Notes: generated from the letters alone by a model not told the origin. A stretch of 10,715 bases of DNA from Verrucomicrobiota bacterium (GCA_003219995.1 QHRC01000013.1:1-10715); one strand, 5' to 3'; positions 1 to 6,511 are shown, counted from the first letter of the stretch. Numbers and translations are program-made.

Positions 1-1
1 T

Positions 2-142
2 TATGCATTTTTCCGCGGACGCGTGCAACGTTTGATATCCGATCTGGAATCGGCCGTCACCCACTTGCTCGCGTTGCTTTCAGTACGTCACGGAGAAAAG
101 GGCCTGGAACGCACTCCCGTTTTGCTGGAAGAAGACTTTTAA
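2..142 (+). CDS. exbB: ExbB/TolQ (MotA/TolQ/ExbB family) proton channel, C-terminal end only
   Basis: Only the last 46 codons lie in the window, ending at TAA 140-142. The tail reads YAFFRGRVQRLISDLES, then a helix and a charged end (LLEEDF). An aromatic membrane exit followed by a basic-amphipathic cytoplasmic helix (RVQRLISDLES) is typical of the C-terminus of ExbB/TolQ subunits, which form the proton-conducting pentamer around ExbD in the inner membrane. The identity rests largely on the next gene, a clear ExbD, because exbB-exbD order is standard. The catalytic and channel helices lie outside the window and cannot be checked. Confidence 0.6.
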   Translation, partial: YAFFRGRVQRLISDLESAVTHLLALLSVRHGEKGLERTPVLLEEDF

Positions 143-177
143 GTGGCGATCTCATCTAAGATCGACATCGCACTCAT

Positions 178-645
178 ATGAATCTGCGCAGCCGAGCCAC
201 TCCGGTTCATCCGGGCATTCAGCTTGCGCCGCTTGTCGATGTTCTGCTTCTTCTTCTCATTTTCTTTCTCATGACCTGGAACGCGGCGCGCAGCGAGAAT
301 GAGCTCGATGTAAAAGTGCCGAAAGCTTCTGCGGCTAAAGAAAAGACTGCCCCCATCGGTGATGTAGTGGTCAACGTCAAAGCGGACGGCAACGTAGTGG
401 TCAACCGGCGCACGCTCACTGGCCCTGAGCTGGGCGAATTATTAAAAAGCCTCGTCCGGCTTAACTCGGAGCAGGCAGTCGTGATCCGCGGCGATGAAGC
501 CGGCGCAACATTTGCACCGAAGCCGGAATTACCAACGTTGCCTTCGCGACCGCGAAATGAAATTCGTGCGGAGCGCAGCCGCTCTTTGCCAACTGGCAAT
601 CCTACTTTGGGTTGGCGGCACGTCTCTGGCTCAACGGGCGCCTGA
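178..645 (+). CDS. exbD: ExbD/TolR-family biopolymer transport protein with a frameshifted C-terminus
   Basis: The N-terminus is a textbook ExbD: a short cytoplasmic segment, then one membrane helix (about residues 16-36) with the conserved proton-coupling Asp in APLVDVLLLLLIFF (D21). A periplasmic domain follows, up to VVIRGDEA (about residues 101-108). ExbD works with ExbB to use the proton motive force for TonB- or Tol-type outer-membrane work. After codon 108 this frame no longer looks like ExbD and reads on to TGA 643-645, 89 nt into the TPR gene. The expected family ending, ICTEAGITNVAFATAK plus stop, is present in a different frame at 510-560. Compared with E. coli ExbD, about 25 nt are missing between RGD and the ICTEAG segment. 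The gene is therefore probably damaged, or the assembly has an indel. The start is ATG 178: an in-frame stop at 157-159 excludes an earlier one, and no strong ribosome site is seen. Confidence 0.8.
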   Translation: MNLRSRATPVHPGIQLAPLVDVLLLLLIFFLMTWNAARSENELDVKVPKASAAKEKTAPIGDVVVNVKADGNVVVNRRTLTGPELGELLKSLVRLNSEQAVVIRGDEAGATFAPKPELPTLPSRPRNEIRAERSRSLPTGNPTLGWRHVSGSTGA

Positions 646-3019
646 CGTGCGTCGCGCTCAGCCCGTCGACGAACTGCCCGTCAGGCGGGCGGTCCCGATT
701 GATGAATCGACGGGACCAGGCCCGTATTCAGCAGAGCAAACTCCCGAGCCAGTAAGGCCGGAGACGGAAGCGCCAGATCGGCGGCAGCTCGATTACGCGA
801 ACGCGCTTTTCACTCGGAAACTCTACGATCTAGCCATTCCGGAATATCAAAAATACCTGGACGACTATCCAGGAGGTTCAGGTCGAGCGAACGCTTATTT
901 TTCGCTCGGGGAATGTTATCGAAATCTGAATCGCGCCTCGAATGCTCGCTCCAGTTTCCAAAGAGTGCTGAACGACTATTCGGAAAGCGAGTTTGCCGGA
1001 CCGGCCGCCTATGCCCTGGCCGAGATGGCTTTCACAGAAAAAGATTATGCGGCTTCACTCCCGCTCTTTCATCGTTCCGCCGTGAAATCGAAGGAGTCGG
1101 CGGTTGCGCTTTCCGCGCGCTATTTCGAAGCACGCTGTCTCGAAGCGCTCGATCGGAAGGATGAAGCTTATGACATCCACCAGCAGGTTGCCGAGGTCAA
1201 GAATCCAAACCCCTATCGCGAAGACGCCCGACGGACGGCTGCTTCAATCGCGCTAGTCCGGGGGCGAAAAAATGACGCGCTCAAACAATACGAAGCGCTT
1301 GCCAACGAGACAGAGAAGCCGGCGTTGAAAGCCGAAGCGACCGTGCGCGCCGGGCTACTTACTGTCGATCTGCAACAGCCGGAGAAAGGCAAGATCGACA
1401 AGCCGATGACTGACAAAGCGATGGCGTTGCTGCAGAAAGGGCGCTCGTTACCGGAGGCGGGGCGCTGGCGTGCGCTTGCTCAAGTTGGTATTGTGCGATT
1501 GCAATATCAGTCGGGTCAGTACGCGCAGTTGCTCGCCGACTACAAGAAATTGCAGCAGCAAGTCCCGGAAGAAGCTCGCGCGGAAGTCATGTTGTTCGCG
1601 GCCAACAGCCAACGGCAACTCGGGCACGCAGCCGAAGCAGAGTCGATTTATGGCGAGATCATCGCGAACTATCCGGATCGTGAAGAGGCGAAAGACGCGC
1701 GTTACCAGCGGCTGATCAACATTTACAACTCCGATACTTCGAGGCTGCCTCCGGAGGTGGATGAATTCCTGGCCTCGAACCCGACCACGGAACGCGCTGA
1801 TCAGGCCAAGCTGCTGAAAGCGGAGGCGCTCTACAAACAGCAGAATTATGCCCGGGCCGCGCCAATTTACGCGGAACTGCGCGCCTCTCAACTATCTCCG
1901 AAGTTGCGTGCGGAAAGCGCTTATAAACTCGGCTGGTCTTACATCCAAATGAAGGATGTCGCCGGGATCATTGAGGCGTTCTCTTATTTCGTGCAAGCAT
2001 TTCCGGATAGTCCGCAAGCCTCTGCCGCTTTTGCGCAGCGCGCTCTTGTTTACCAGCAGGATAAGAATTATGACGCTGCGCTCGCGGATTGGAATGTGAT
2101 CGTGACGAAATATCCTCGCGCCTACGAGCGGGAAGAAGCTTTGCAGCACAAGGCACTCATCCTCGGGCAGCAGCAAAATGCCAAAGGCATGAGCGATACC
2201 TTTCGCCAGCTCCTTAAGGAATTCCCCAAGAGCTCTGTCGCGGCACAGGCGCAATATTATATCGGTAAAACCGCGTTTGAAACAAAGGACTATAAGACAG
2301 CCCTTGCCGCGCTCGAGGCAGCGCGTCAGCTCGACAAGGAGCAGTATTACAATCTCGCGACGATTCGTATCATTTCTTCGTACTTTTATTTGCGGAACCG
2401 GCCGGCACTTTCAACCGAGGTCGATAACCTTATGAAAACGAGCCCAACCGCCACTGTACCCGGTGAAATCTTAGAGTGGCTCGGGATTGAGTATTACAAC
2501 GAAAAAAATTATGCGGCGGCCGAGAAATATCTGAGCGTCTTAGGCAAAATCGACAACCCCTCCAACGTCAAGCCCGACTTCTGGTTTTACCTCGGCGATG
2601 CCGCGGCTAGGCTGCAAAACTTTGAGGAAGCAGAAAGCGCCTTCGGCAAATATCTACAAATTGCTACCGACCCGGCGGGCAAAGCGAAAGTGTTGCTTGC
2701 GCTCGGTGGGGTAAAAATCGCTGCGCACAAAGCTGACGACGCACAGAAAATTGCCGAGCAAATCATGGTTCTGCAGCCGGAAGGGCGGGTTAACGCCGAG
2801 GCGCGTCTTCTCGCGGGAGATGTTCAGTTCGAGCGCGGCCACTTCGAGGAGGCGGGTAAAGCTTTCATGGGGGTGGCCCTCCTTTACGATGATCCGGTCA
2901 TCACACCGCGCGCGCTGCAGAAAGCGGCAGTCGCCTATCAACGGGCAGGCAAAACCGATGAAGCCGATCGGGCCGCCCGGCAGTTGCGCGAAAGATATCC
3001 GAATTACGCCGGCGGTTAA
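557..3019 (+). CDS. Secreted tetratricopeptide-repeat protein of the ExbBD operon
   Basis: This 820-residue protein has a signal peptide (MKFVRSAAALCQLAILLW..., likely cleaved after SLA at residue 25). A Pro-rich stretch (about 28-75) contains a small tandem repeat (VRRAQPVDELP / VRRAVPIDES). The rest is TPR-like helical pairs, with repeated patterns such as YFSLGECYRNLNR, A..F..VL..YP and KDYAAS. The repeats resemble those of BamD and YbgF/CpoB. The protein is probably periplasmic, and with ExbB and ExbD beside it may act as a scaffold in a Tol/Ton-like envelope machine; that role is inference. ATG 557 is preferred because the signal peptide begins there and it forms an ATGA overlap with the ancestral exbD stop (558-560). 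An upstream in-frame ATG at 494 would only add out-of-frame exbD sequence. No Shine-Dalgarno is visible, so translation was probably coupled to exbD. Confidence 0.8.
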   Translation: MKFVRSAAALCQLAILLWVGGTSLAQRAPDVRRAQPVDELPVRRAVPIDESTGPGPYSAEQTPEPVRPETEAPDRRQLDYANALFTRKLYDLAIPEYQKYLDDYPGGSGRANAYFSLGECYRNLNRASNARSSFQRVLNDYSESEFAGPAAYALAEMAFTEKDYAASLPLFHRSAVKSKESAVALSARYFEARCLEALDRKDEAYDIHQQVAEVKNPNPYREDARRTAASIALVRGRKNDALKQYEALANETEKPALKAEATVRAGLLTVDLQQPEKGKIDKPMTDKAMALLQKGRSLPEAGRWRALAQVGIVRLQYQSGQYAQLLADYKKLQQQVPEEARAEVMLFAANSQRQLGHAAEAESIYGEIIANYPDREEAKDARYQRLINIYNSDTSRLPPEVDEFLASNPTTERADQAKLLKAEALYKQQNYARAAPIYAELRASQLSPKLRAESAYKLGWSYIQMKDVAGIIEAFSYFVQAFPDSPQASAAFAQRALVYQQDKNYDAALADWNVIVTKYPRAYEREEALQHKALILGQQQNAKGMSDTFRQLLKEFPKSSVAAQAQYYIGKTAFETKDYKTALAALEAARQLDKEQYYNLATIRIISSYFYLRNRPALSTEVDNLMKTSPTATVPGEILEWLGIEYYNEKNYAAAEKYLSVLGKIDNPSNVKPDFWFYLGDAAARLQNFEEAESAFGKYLQIATDPAGKAKVLLALGGVKIAAHKADDAQKIAEQIMVLQPEGRVNAEARLLAGDVQFERGHFEEAGKAFMGVALLYDDPVITPRALQKAAVAYQRAGKTDEADRAARQLRERYPNYAGG

Positions 3020-3020
3020 A

Positions 3021-3080
3021 TGGAGGGCGCCGCGTTGTCGGCGCCCCGATATTTGGGACACGACGGCGCGTGTCCCTCCA
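3021..3080. repeat. 60-bp REPIN-like palindromic element with two hairpins
   Basis: The element begins 2 bp after the TPR stop codon. Its ends are a perfect 7-bp inverted repeat, TGGAGGG (3021-3027) and CCCTCCA (3074-3080). Inside are two perfect 8-bp hairpins: GGGCGCCG/CGGCGCCC (3025-3032 with 3039-3046) and GGGACACG/CGTGTCCC (3055-3062 with 3069-3076), each with a 6-nt loop. Each half is therefore TGGAGGG plus a hairpin, in inverted orientation, as in REP doublets. No T-tract follows either hairpin on the + strand, so it is not a classical terminator, although it may protect the mRNA 3' end. Confidence 0.75.
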
Positions 3081-3101
3081 GAAGGGCGTTGTCAGTTCCG
3101 C

Positions 3102-3116
3102 TGCAATCTGATTGCA
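3102..3116. promoter_or_regulatory. 15-bp palindrome just upstream of the aquaporin start
   Basis: TGCAATCTGATTGCA is a perfect dyad with a single central base, ending 7 nt before ATG 3124. A regulator could bind here, or it could fold over the ribosome-binding region. There is no clear Shine-Dalgarno and no convincing promoter next to it. Regulatory function is a guess from position and symmetry. Confidence 0.25.
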
Positions 3117-3123
3117 TCGACGC

Positions 3124-3786
3124 ATGGATAAGTTTCGTCCCTGCCTCGCTGAATTCATCGGAACGTTCGCTCTGATTTTTGTCGGAATCGGGGCAATTAA
3201 AACCGCGGGACACGATACTCTCGCGGTTGCGCTTGCTCACGGCCTGACCATCGCGGCCTTTGTCTCCGCCACCATGCACATCTCCGGCGGTCAATTAAAT
3301 CCGGCCGTCACATTTGGTTTGCTTTGCGGAGGTCACATGACAATCCCGAACGCGATTCGTTACTGGATCGCGCAGTTGCTCGGTGGAATAACCGCCGCTT
3401 TCATCTGCCTCGGTTTGTTTGGACGCGATGTGGTTGTCACGGGAACTCCGCAGCTGGCGATTAATCTGAGCGGAATGCAGGGAATTTTGGTCGAGGCAAT
3501 TTTGACCTTTTTTCTTGTCTTTGTCGTTTATGGAACGGCGGTGGACGAACGTGGACGAGGAGTCGCCGGATTTGCCATTGGATCGGCAATTACGCTGGAC
3601 ATTTTGTTCGGCGGACCTCTTACCGGCGCAGCCATGAATCCCGCGCGTGTTTTCGGACCGGCCGTCGCGGCAAATTTCTGGCGCGACCATTATGTTTATT
3701 GGATCGGACCGTTTGTCGGGGGAGCGTTAGGCGGTTGGGTTTACCGCATTTTCATCGAACGAAAACCGGCGCCGTCCATCAGTTAA
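3124..3786 (+). CDS. MIP-family aquaporin with a TIP-like selectivity filter
   Basis: This 220-residue membrane channel has the standard six-helix, two-half layout. The two pore motifs are HISGGQLNPAV (NPA at 59-61) and GAAMNPARVFGP (NPA at 172-174). Placing the aromatic/arginine filter by spacing from E. coli AqpZ (F43, H174, T183, R189) gives His39, Ile160, Ala169 and Arg175. His-Ile-Ala-Arg is the combination I know from plant TIP3/TIP4 channels, not the Phe-His-Thr-Arg of AqpZ or the glycerol filter of GlpF. Water is a likely substrate; ammonia, urea or H2O2 are possible by analogy. ATG 3124 is preferred over the in-frame TTG at 3112 because MDKFRPCLAEFIGTF is a typical MIP N-terminus. 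The 3' end overlaps the convergent imuB fragment by 8 bp, with no terminator between them. Confidence 0.9.
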   Translation: MDKFRPCLAEFIGTFALIFVGIGAIKTAGHDTLAVALAHGLTIAAFVSATMHISGGQLNPAVTFGLLCGGHMTIPNAIRYWIAQLLGGITAAFICLGLFGRDVVVTGTPQLAINLSGMQGILVEAILTFFLVFVVYGTAVDERGRGVAGFAIGSAITLDILFGGPLTGAAMNPARVFGPAVAANFWRDHYVYWIGPFVGGALGGWVYRIFIERKPAPSIS

Positions 3787-4306
3787 TCCCGATTGCAAGT
3801 GTCTCGATCGGCAGCGGCGCGAGAAATTTTTTTGCATCGTCCATTTGCAAAAAAGGCCGCGCCAGATGGGCCGCTAGAAAACTTGTATCCGGCAAATGCG
3901 CAATACCGGCTTGCGCGGTGAGCTCGCATTTGGCCAATTGCTTGATCGCGCGCGAAAGCTTCGTCACCAGATCTCGATTGTCCGTAAATTGAATCGTGCA
4001 AACGCCGGGGGCGGTAGCTTCGACATACGGAGCAAGGGTAAACGACTGCTGAAGTAAAATCTCGTCGATCAATTTTTCCTGTGAATGCGCTCGCGTTTTT
4101 ATTACCAGGCTTAAACAGCGCGCCAATCCCTGACTCGGTGTCATGCCTTTGTCCACGCCGGCCTCTTCCGCCGCTTCATTGAGTTGAATGATCACCGCTT
4201 TTCCTTCTTTCTCATCGATCACCGCCACCGGTTTCGTTTGTAACAACGGTTGATGGCGGGTTGTGGCCTGCAAATAAAAATTCGGCAAATAAATTGTCGC
4301 AAACAT
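3779..4306 (-). CDS. imuB: Truncated ImuB (Y-family polymerase-like mutasome protein), N-terminal third
   Basis: The 175-residue product starts MFATIYLPNFYLQA. It has the Y-family palm layout but lacks the first catalytic Asp (YLPNF instead of DxDxF), as expected for ImuB, which is a polymerase-like adaptor in the ImuA-ImuB-DnaE2 error-prone repair complex. It ends at LAPLPIETLAIGIN, the palm/thumb boundary where normal ImuB proteins (about 450-520 residues) continue into the helix-hairpin-helix and little-finger parts. Nothing downstream continues the gene: the aquaporin gene occupies that DNA on the other strand. ATG 4306 overlaps the imuA stop by one base (TGATG), so it is translationally coupled; an in-frame TTG at 4309 is the alternative. 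It is probably a remnant. A shortened functional protein cannot be excluded. Confidence 0.75.
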   Translation of the reverse strand: MFATIYLPNFYLQATTRHQPLLQTKPVAVIDEKEGKAVIIQLNEAAEEAGVDKGMTPSQGLARCLSLVIKTRAHSQEKLIDEILLQQSFTLAPYVEATAPGVCTIQFTDNRDLVTKLSRAIKQLAKCELTAQAGIAHLPDTSFLAAHLARPFLQMDDAKKFLAPLPIETLAIGIN

Positions 4307-5052
4307 CAATAACTGTCCTCCTTGGCGCGCCGTAGCGAAGTCGCGAAGGCGGCTGATCTGAGGTGCGATCGTTGAATGTGAAATCGCAATCGCGAGACCA
4401 CGTTTTCATCTGAAAACGTTGCCAGCGTCCACGAATTTTTGAGAACGATTTTCAGTTGGGCGCTGCTTACCATGCTTTGGCGGCTCAAAACGAGACACGC
4501 TGTCGGCGCTGCTTCGGCCAGTCGTTGCAGTCGATACCAACTAGTCTGCGGAATTTTTCGCAACTCTTCCGCCGCGTTCAGGACAAGATCGACAATCACC
4601 AGCGAGAAATTGCCGTCACGCAAAAGCAGGTCGGCCGCTTTGATTACCCCAAATGCGCTGCTGCAACGCACCCAGAGAAGATGGCGTAAACATGCGTTGC
4701 CTAAAGGCTGTGGATCAAACGAATCGCGCCCATCAATTAACGCCACGAAATAACGATCGCGCTGTGCGGTGTGAAGAAGCGCATGAATGAGCGATGCGCT
4801 GCCGGTGCTTGCTTGTGGGCTGATCAATTCAGTAATGGCGCCTTTGGGAAAGCCACCGCCGATCGCTTGATCGAGAAAAAATAAGCCGGTGGTTAAACGG
4901 GTTCCCGCTGGCGCGGGGAGGCGAGGAAAACGTTCGGCCAGCAGGTTTCGAAGGTCTAAAATGGAGCCATGGGGGTGCGAGCGACATGGATGGGAAGCCT
5001 GATAAGGTGACGAGTCGGGGGACGAGTCATCAATCTTGCCGCTCGCAGCCAT
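4306..5052 (-). CDS. imuA: ImuA, RecA-like SOS mutasome protein
   Basis: The product is about 248 residues and resembles the RecA/ImuA fold: LDLRNLLAERFP, then TGLFFLDQAIGGGFPKGAITELI, which is the typical ImuA opening before the nucleotide-binding loop. The Walker A position (SPQASTGSAS) has no Lys, so ATP binding is doubtful. A Walker B-like strand (FSLVIVDL) is present. ImuA helps recruit ImuB and DnaE2 during damage-induced mutagenesis. The stop overlaps imuB. ATG 5052 is chosen; an in-frame GTG at 5067 is possible but lies only 12 nt from the LexA-type box at 5080-5093. That box suggests SOS control. No dnaE2 is in the window. Confidence 0.75.
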   Translation of the reverse strand: MAASGKIDDSSPDSSPYQASHPCRSHPHGSILDLRNLLAERFPRLPAPAGTRLTTGLFFLDQAIGGGFPKGAITELISPQASTGSASLIHALLHTAQRDRYFVALIDGRDSFDPQPLGNACLRHLLWVRCSSAFGVIKAADLLLRDGNFSLVIVDLVLNAAEELRKIPQTSWYRLQRLAEAAPTACLVLSRQSMVSSAQLKIVLKNSWTLATFSDENVVSRLRFHIQRSHLRSAAFATSLRRAKEDSY

Positions 5053-5079
5053 CGCCGAAGATGGCACAGGAAGTGGATA

Positions 5080-5093
5080 TGTTCAAATGAACG
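5080..5093 (-). promoter_or_regulatory. Predicted LexA operator (SOS box) of imuAB
   Basis: TGTTC-AAAT-GAACG lies 27 nt upstream of imuA ATG 5052. It matches TGTTC-N4-GAACA, which I recall as the Verrucomicrobia LexA motif, with one mismatch at the last base. Its 12-bp core GTTCAAATGAAC, including the spacer, is identical to the core upstream of lexA (6475-6486) and lies in the same orientation relative to its gene. Confidence 0.7.
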
Positions 5094-5107
5094 TGAATTG
5101 TTTCACG
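5092..5107. promoter_or_regulatory. Perfect 6+4+6 dyad next to the imuA SOS box
   Basis: CGTGAATTGTTTCACG has 6-bp arms (CGTGAA/TTCACG) and a 4-nt centre. It covers the doc stop codon and overlaps the SOS box by two bases. On the - strand it could be a weak terminator hairpin for the toxin-antitoxin operon, or a second operator for imuAB. There is no run of T after it, so termination is not assured. Confidence 0.3.
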
Positions 5108-5519
5108 CTCGAGCGTGCCCGGCCTGCTTTAGCAGTTTGTGCAACCGAGTCGTCGTTTCCTTGCGCTCCAGCCGGCTCGCGGCGACATCGAGCACAAATG
5201 CTTCCCATTCATCGATCGGGAACCTCGTAGTTGGCAACAAATCGTTGCTCTCCAGAAAAACCAAACATGCCGCGAGCGCGGTTCGCTTGTTTCCATCTAC
5301 GAACGCATGATTTCGGCAAAGATAAAAGAGATACGCTCCGCCAATCTCAATTGGATCGGTCATGAGCGCTCGCCCCATCATCGTCGCTTGCGGTGCTGCC
5401 ACGGCCGATTCCAGCAACGCTTCGTCGCGGATACCGCGTGCGCCTCCATGCGCGGCCAATACCTCGCGATGAATGGCTTTTACCGCCGCCACCGTCAGAT
5501 GCTTGATTGACCGGCTCAA
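5103..5519 (-). CDS. doc: Doc-type (Fic fold, death-on-curing) toxin
   Basis: This 138-residue protein has the motif HAFVDGNKRTAL at residues 71-82, the HxFxDxNKR signature of Doc toxins. As in phage P1 Doc, Lys replaces the Gly of the AMP-transferring Fic motif (GNGR); in Doc this goes with phosphorylation of EF-Tu and translation arrest. The N-terminal LTVAAVKAIHREVLAAHGG and the RDEALLESAVAAP segment also fit the family. The start is TTG 5519, overlapping the antitoxin stop by 4 nt (TTGA); no ATG lies upstream of the conserved part, so this coupled start is the best choice. It forms a toxin-antitoxin operon with the gene at 5516-5743. Confidence 0.85.
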   Translation of the reverse strand: MSRSIKHLTVAAVKAIHREVLAAHGGARGIRDEALLESAVAAPQATMMGRALMTDPIEIGGAYLFYLCRNHAFVDGNKRTALAACLVFLESNDLLPTTRFPIDEWEAFVLDVAASRLERKETTTRLHKLLKQAGHARA

Positions 5520-5743
5520 GCCAGGCGTTTGAAAAGGGTGGAATTCTTTTTAATCAACCGTTTTGCCGCCGACGCTGCCATCTTGGGCGCGATCGTTGGA
5601 CGAACCGGTGTCAAAATAATCGAGCCGCCTTCGTGAAGGGTCACGTTTAATTGATCGCCCACTTTCACCCGCGCCAGGTCCATCAAGGCCGCGTCGAAAA
5701 TGATGCCTTGCGAATTGCCCACCTTCGAGATCGTCTTTGTCAT
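5516..5743 (-). CDS. AbrB/MazE-type antitoxin paired with Doc
   Basis: This 75-residue protein has an N-terminal swapped-hairpin DNA-binding domain (ISKVGNSQGIIFDAALM ... VKVGDQLNV ... IILTPVRP, about residues 4-49). The short basic C-terminal tail (KRLIKKNSTLFKRLA) presumably binds and blocks the toxin. The start ATG 5743 is clear. The gene lies directly upstream of doc, overlapping it by 4 nt. Such antitoxins usually repress their own operon; a candidate operator lies at 5746-5764. I do not see the (S/T)xxxE(G/N) inhibitory helix of classical Fic inhibitors, so neutralisation probably occurs through the C-terminal tail. Confidence 0.8.
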   Translation of the reverse strand: MTKTISKVGNSQGIIFDAALMDLARVKVGDQLNVTLHEGGSIILTPVRPTIAPKMAASAAKRLIKKNSTLFKRLA

Positions 5744-5745
5744 CT

Positions 5746-5764
5746 TGTAATACTATGTTTTACA
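5746..5764. promoter_or_regulatory. Candidate autoregulatory operator of the toxin-antitoxin operon
   Basis: TGTAA (5746-5750) and TTACA (5760-5764) form a perfect 5-bp inverted repeat with a 9-bp AT-rich spacer, immediately upstream of the antitoxin ATG. On the - strand the spacer contains CATAGTAT, which could serve as a -10 region. Position and symmetry suit repression by the MazE-type antitoxin. No binding motif for this family was matched. Confidence 0.35.
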
Positions 5765-5821
5765 TTCGACGCTGGCAACGAAATTTTGTCCTACATCCTC
5801 TCTGGCGTCGACCTTCTTTGC

Positions 5822-6439
5822 TCAATGGCGTTTTCGCCGCTCCTGTTTCCGAACTAGGGACACCATTACTCCCTGAATCTTCAGTTCGCGTGCCGGAATC
5901 AGATTCGGGTAACGCGCGTTCTCGGCCTTCAAATGAGGCCGGCCGTGCTCCATCACGTAACGCTTCAATGTTGTTTCACCATCGATCAAAGCCGCTACGA
6001 TGTCGCCATTGTGCACGTCTTTGCTGTCTTCTAAAATCACGATGTCTCCATCGACAATGTGGGCGCCGACCATCGAGTCGCCATGGACGCGCAGGGCAAA
6101 GGTCCCGCGATTCTTTGAAATATTGGCTGACCGCGTGTCGAGAGAGACATGCCCTTCGATTGTTTGCTCGGTTAACGTGGACATGCCCGCTGGAATCTGT
6201 CCATAAATTGGGACATCGGTAATGCGCACTTTCTGAACTGGTGTAATCAAAGCACGCGCCTTGCGCGCATGTCGATCGAGAAAACCTTTGCGTTCGAGCG
6301 CAGCGATGTACTGCATGACCGATGTCTGGCTGGCGAAGCCGAAATGACTTTGAATTTCGCGCGTGCTCGGTGTCAACCCTTTCTCCCGTTGCTCGTGTTG
6401 GATAAAATCGAGAACGGTTTTCTGACGATCGGTCAGCAT
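5822..6439 (-). CDS. lexA: LexA repressor, SOS response regulator
   Basis: At 205 residues this is the usual LexA length. The N-terminal winged helix-turn-helix (about 1-65) includes LTDRQKTVLDFI, STREIQSHFGFAS and VMQYIAALERKGFL. The C-terminal S24 autoprotease domain has the cleavage site Ala84-Gly85 (in QIPAGM), catalytic Ser122 (VHGDSMVGAHI) and Lys159 (TTLKRY). RecA filaments on damaged DNA trigger self-cleavage and release the SOS genes. ATG 6439 is the start. The operator at 6474-6487 implies autoregulation. The recognition region differs from that of E. coli LexA, in keeping with a different target motif. Downstream genes on the same strand are the toxin-antitoxin pair and imuAB. Confidence 0.96.
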   Translation of the reverse strand: MLTDRQKTVLDFIQHEQREKGLTPSTREIQSHFGFASQTSVMQYIAALERKGFLDRHARKARALITPVQKVRITDVPIYGQIPAGMSTLTEQTIEGHVSLDTRSANISKNRGTFALRVHGDSMVGAHIVDGDIVILEDSKDVHNGDIVAALIDGETTLKRYVMEHGRPHLKAENARYPNLIPARELKIQGVMVSLVRKQERRKRH

Positions 6440-6473
6440 GCTACCATAATCGCTGAAAAGCGGTCCCCGCGCA

Positions 6474-6487
6474 AGTTCAAATGAACA
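6474..6487 (-). promoter_or_regulatory. Predicted LexA operator (SOS box) of lexA
   Basis: AGTTC-AAAT-GAACA begins 34 nt upstream of the lexA start, between it and the Fe-S carrier gene. It matches TGTTC-N4-GAACA with one mismatch at the first base. The core GTTCAAATGAAC is identical to that of the imuA box. Two copies with the same spacer in front of the two expected SOS genes are good internal support. Confidence 0.75.
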
Positions 6488-6511
6488 GATACGAGTCGCC
6501 CTGCTTTTTGT

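Noticed and set aside
500..512. Programmed ribosomal frameshift in exbD
   Set aside because: There is no X XXY YYZ slippery heptamer or obvious stimulatory hairpin, and a frameshift would still leave about 25 nt missing relative to the family.
494..556. Upstream ATG 494 as the start of the TPR protein
   Set aside because: The added 21 residues are exbD DNA read out of frame, and they would bury the clear signal peptide that begins at ATG 557.
5766..5811. Inverted repeat TCGACGC/GCGTCGA between lexA and the antitoxin gene as a lexA terminator
   Set aside because: The arms are 32 nt apart and no T-tract follows, so it is likely chance.
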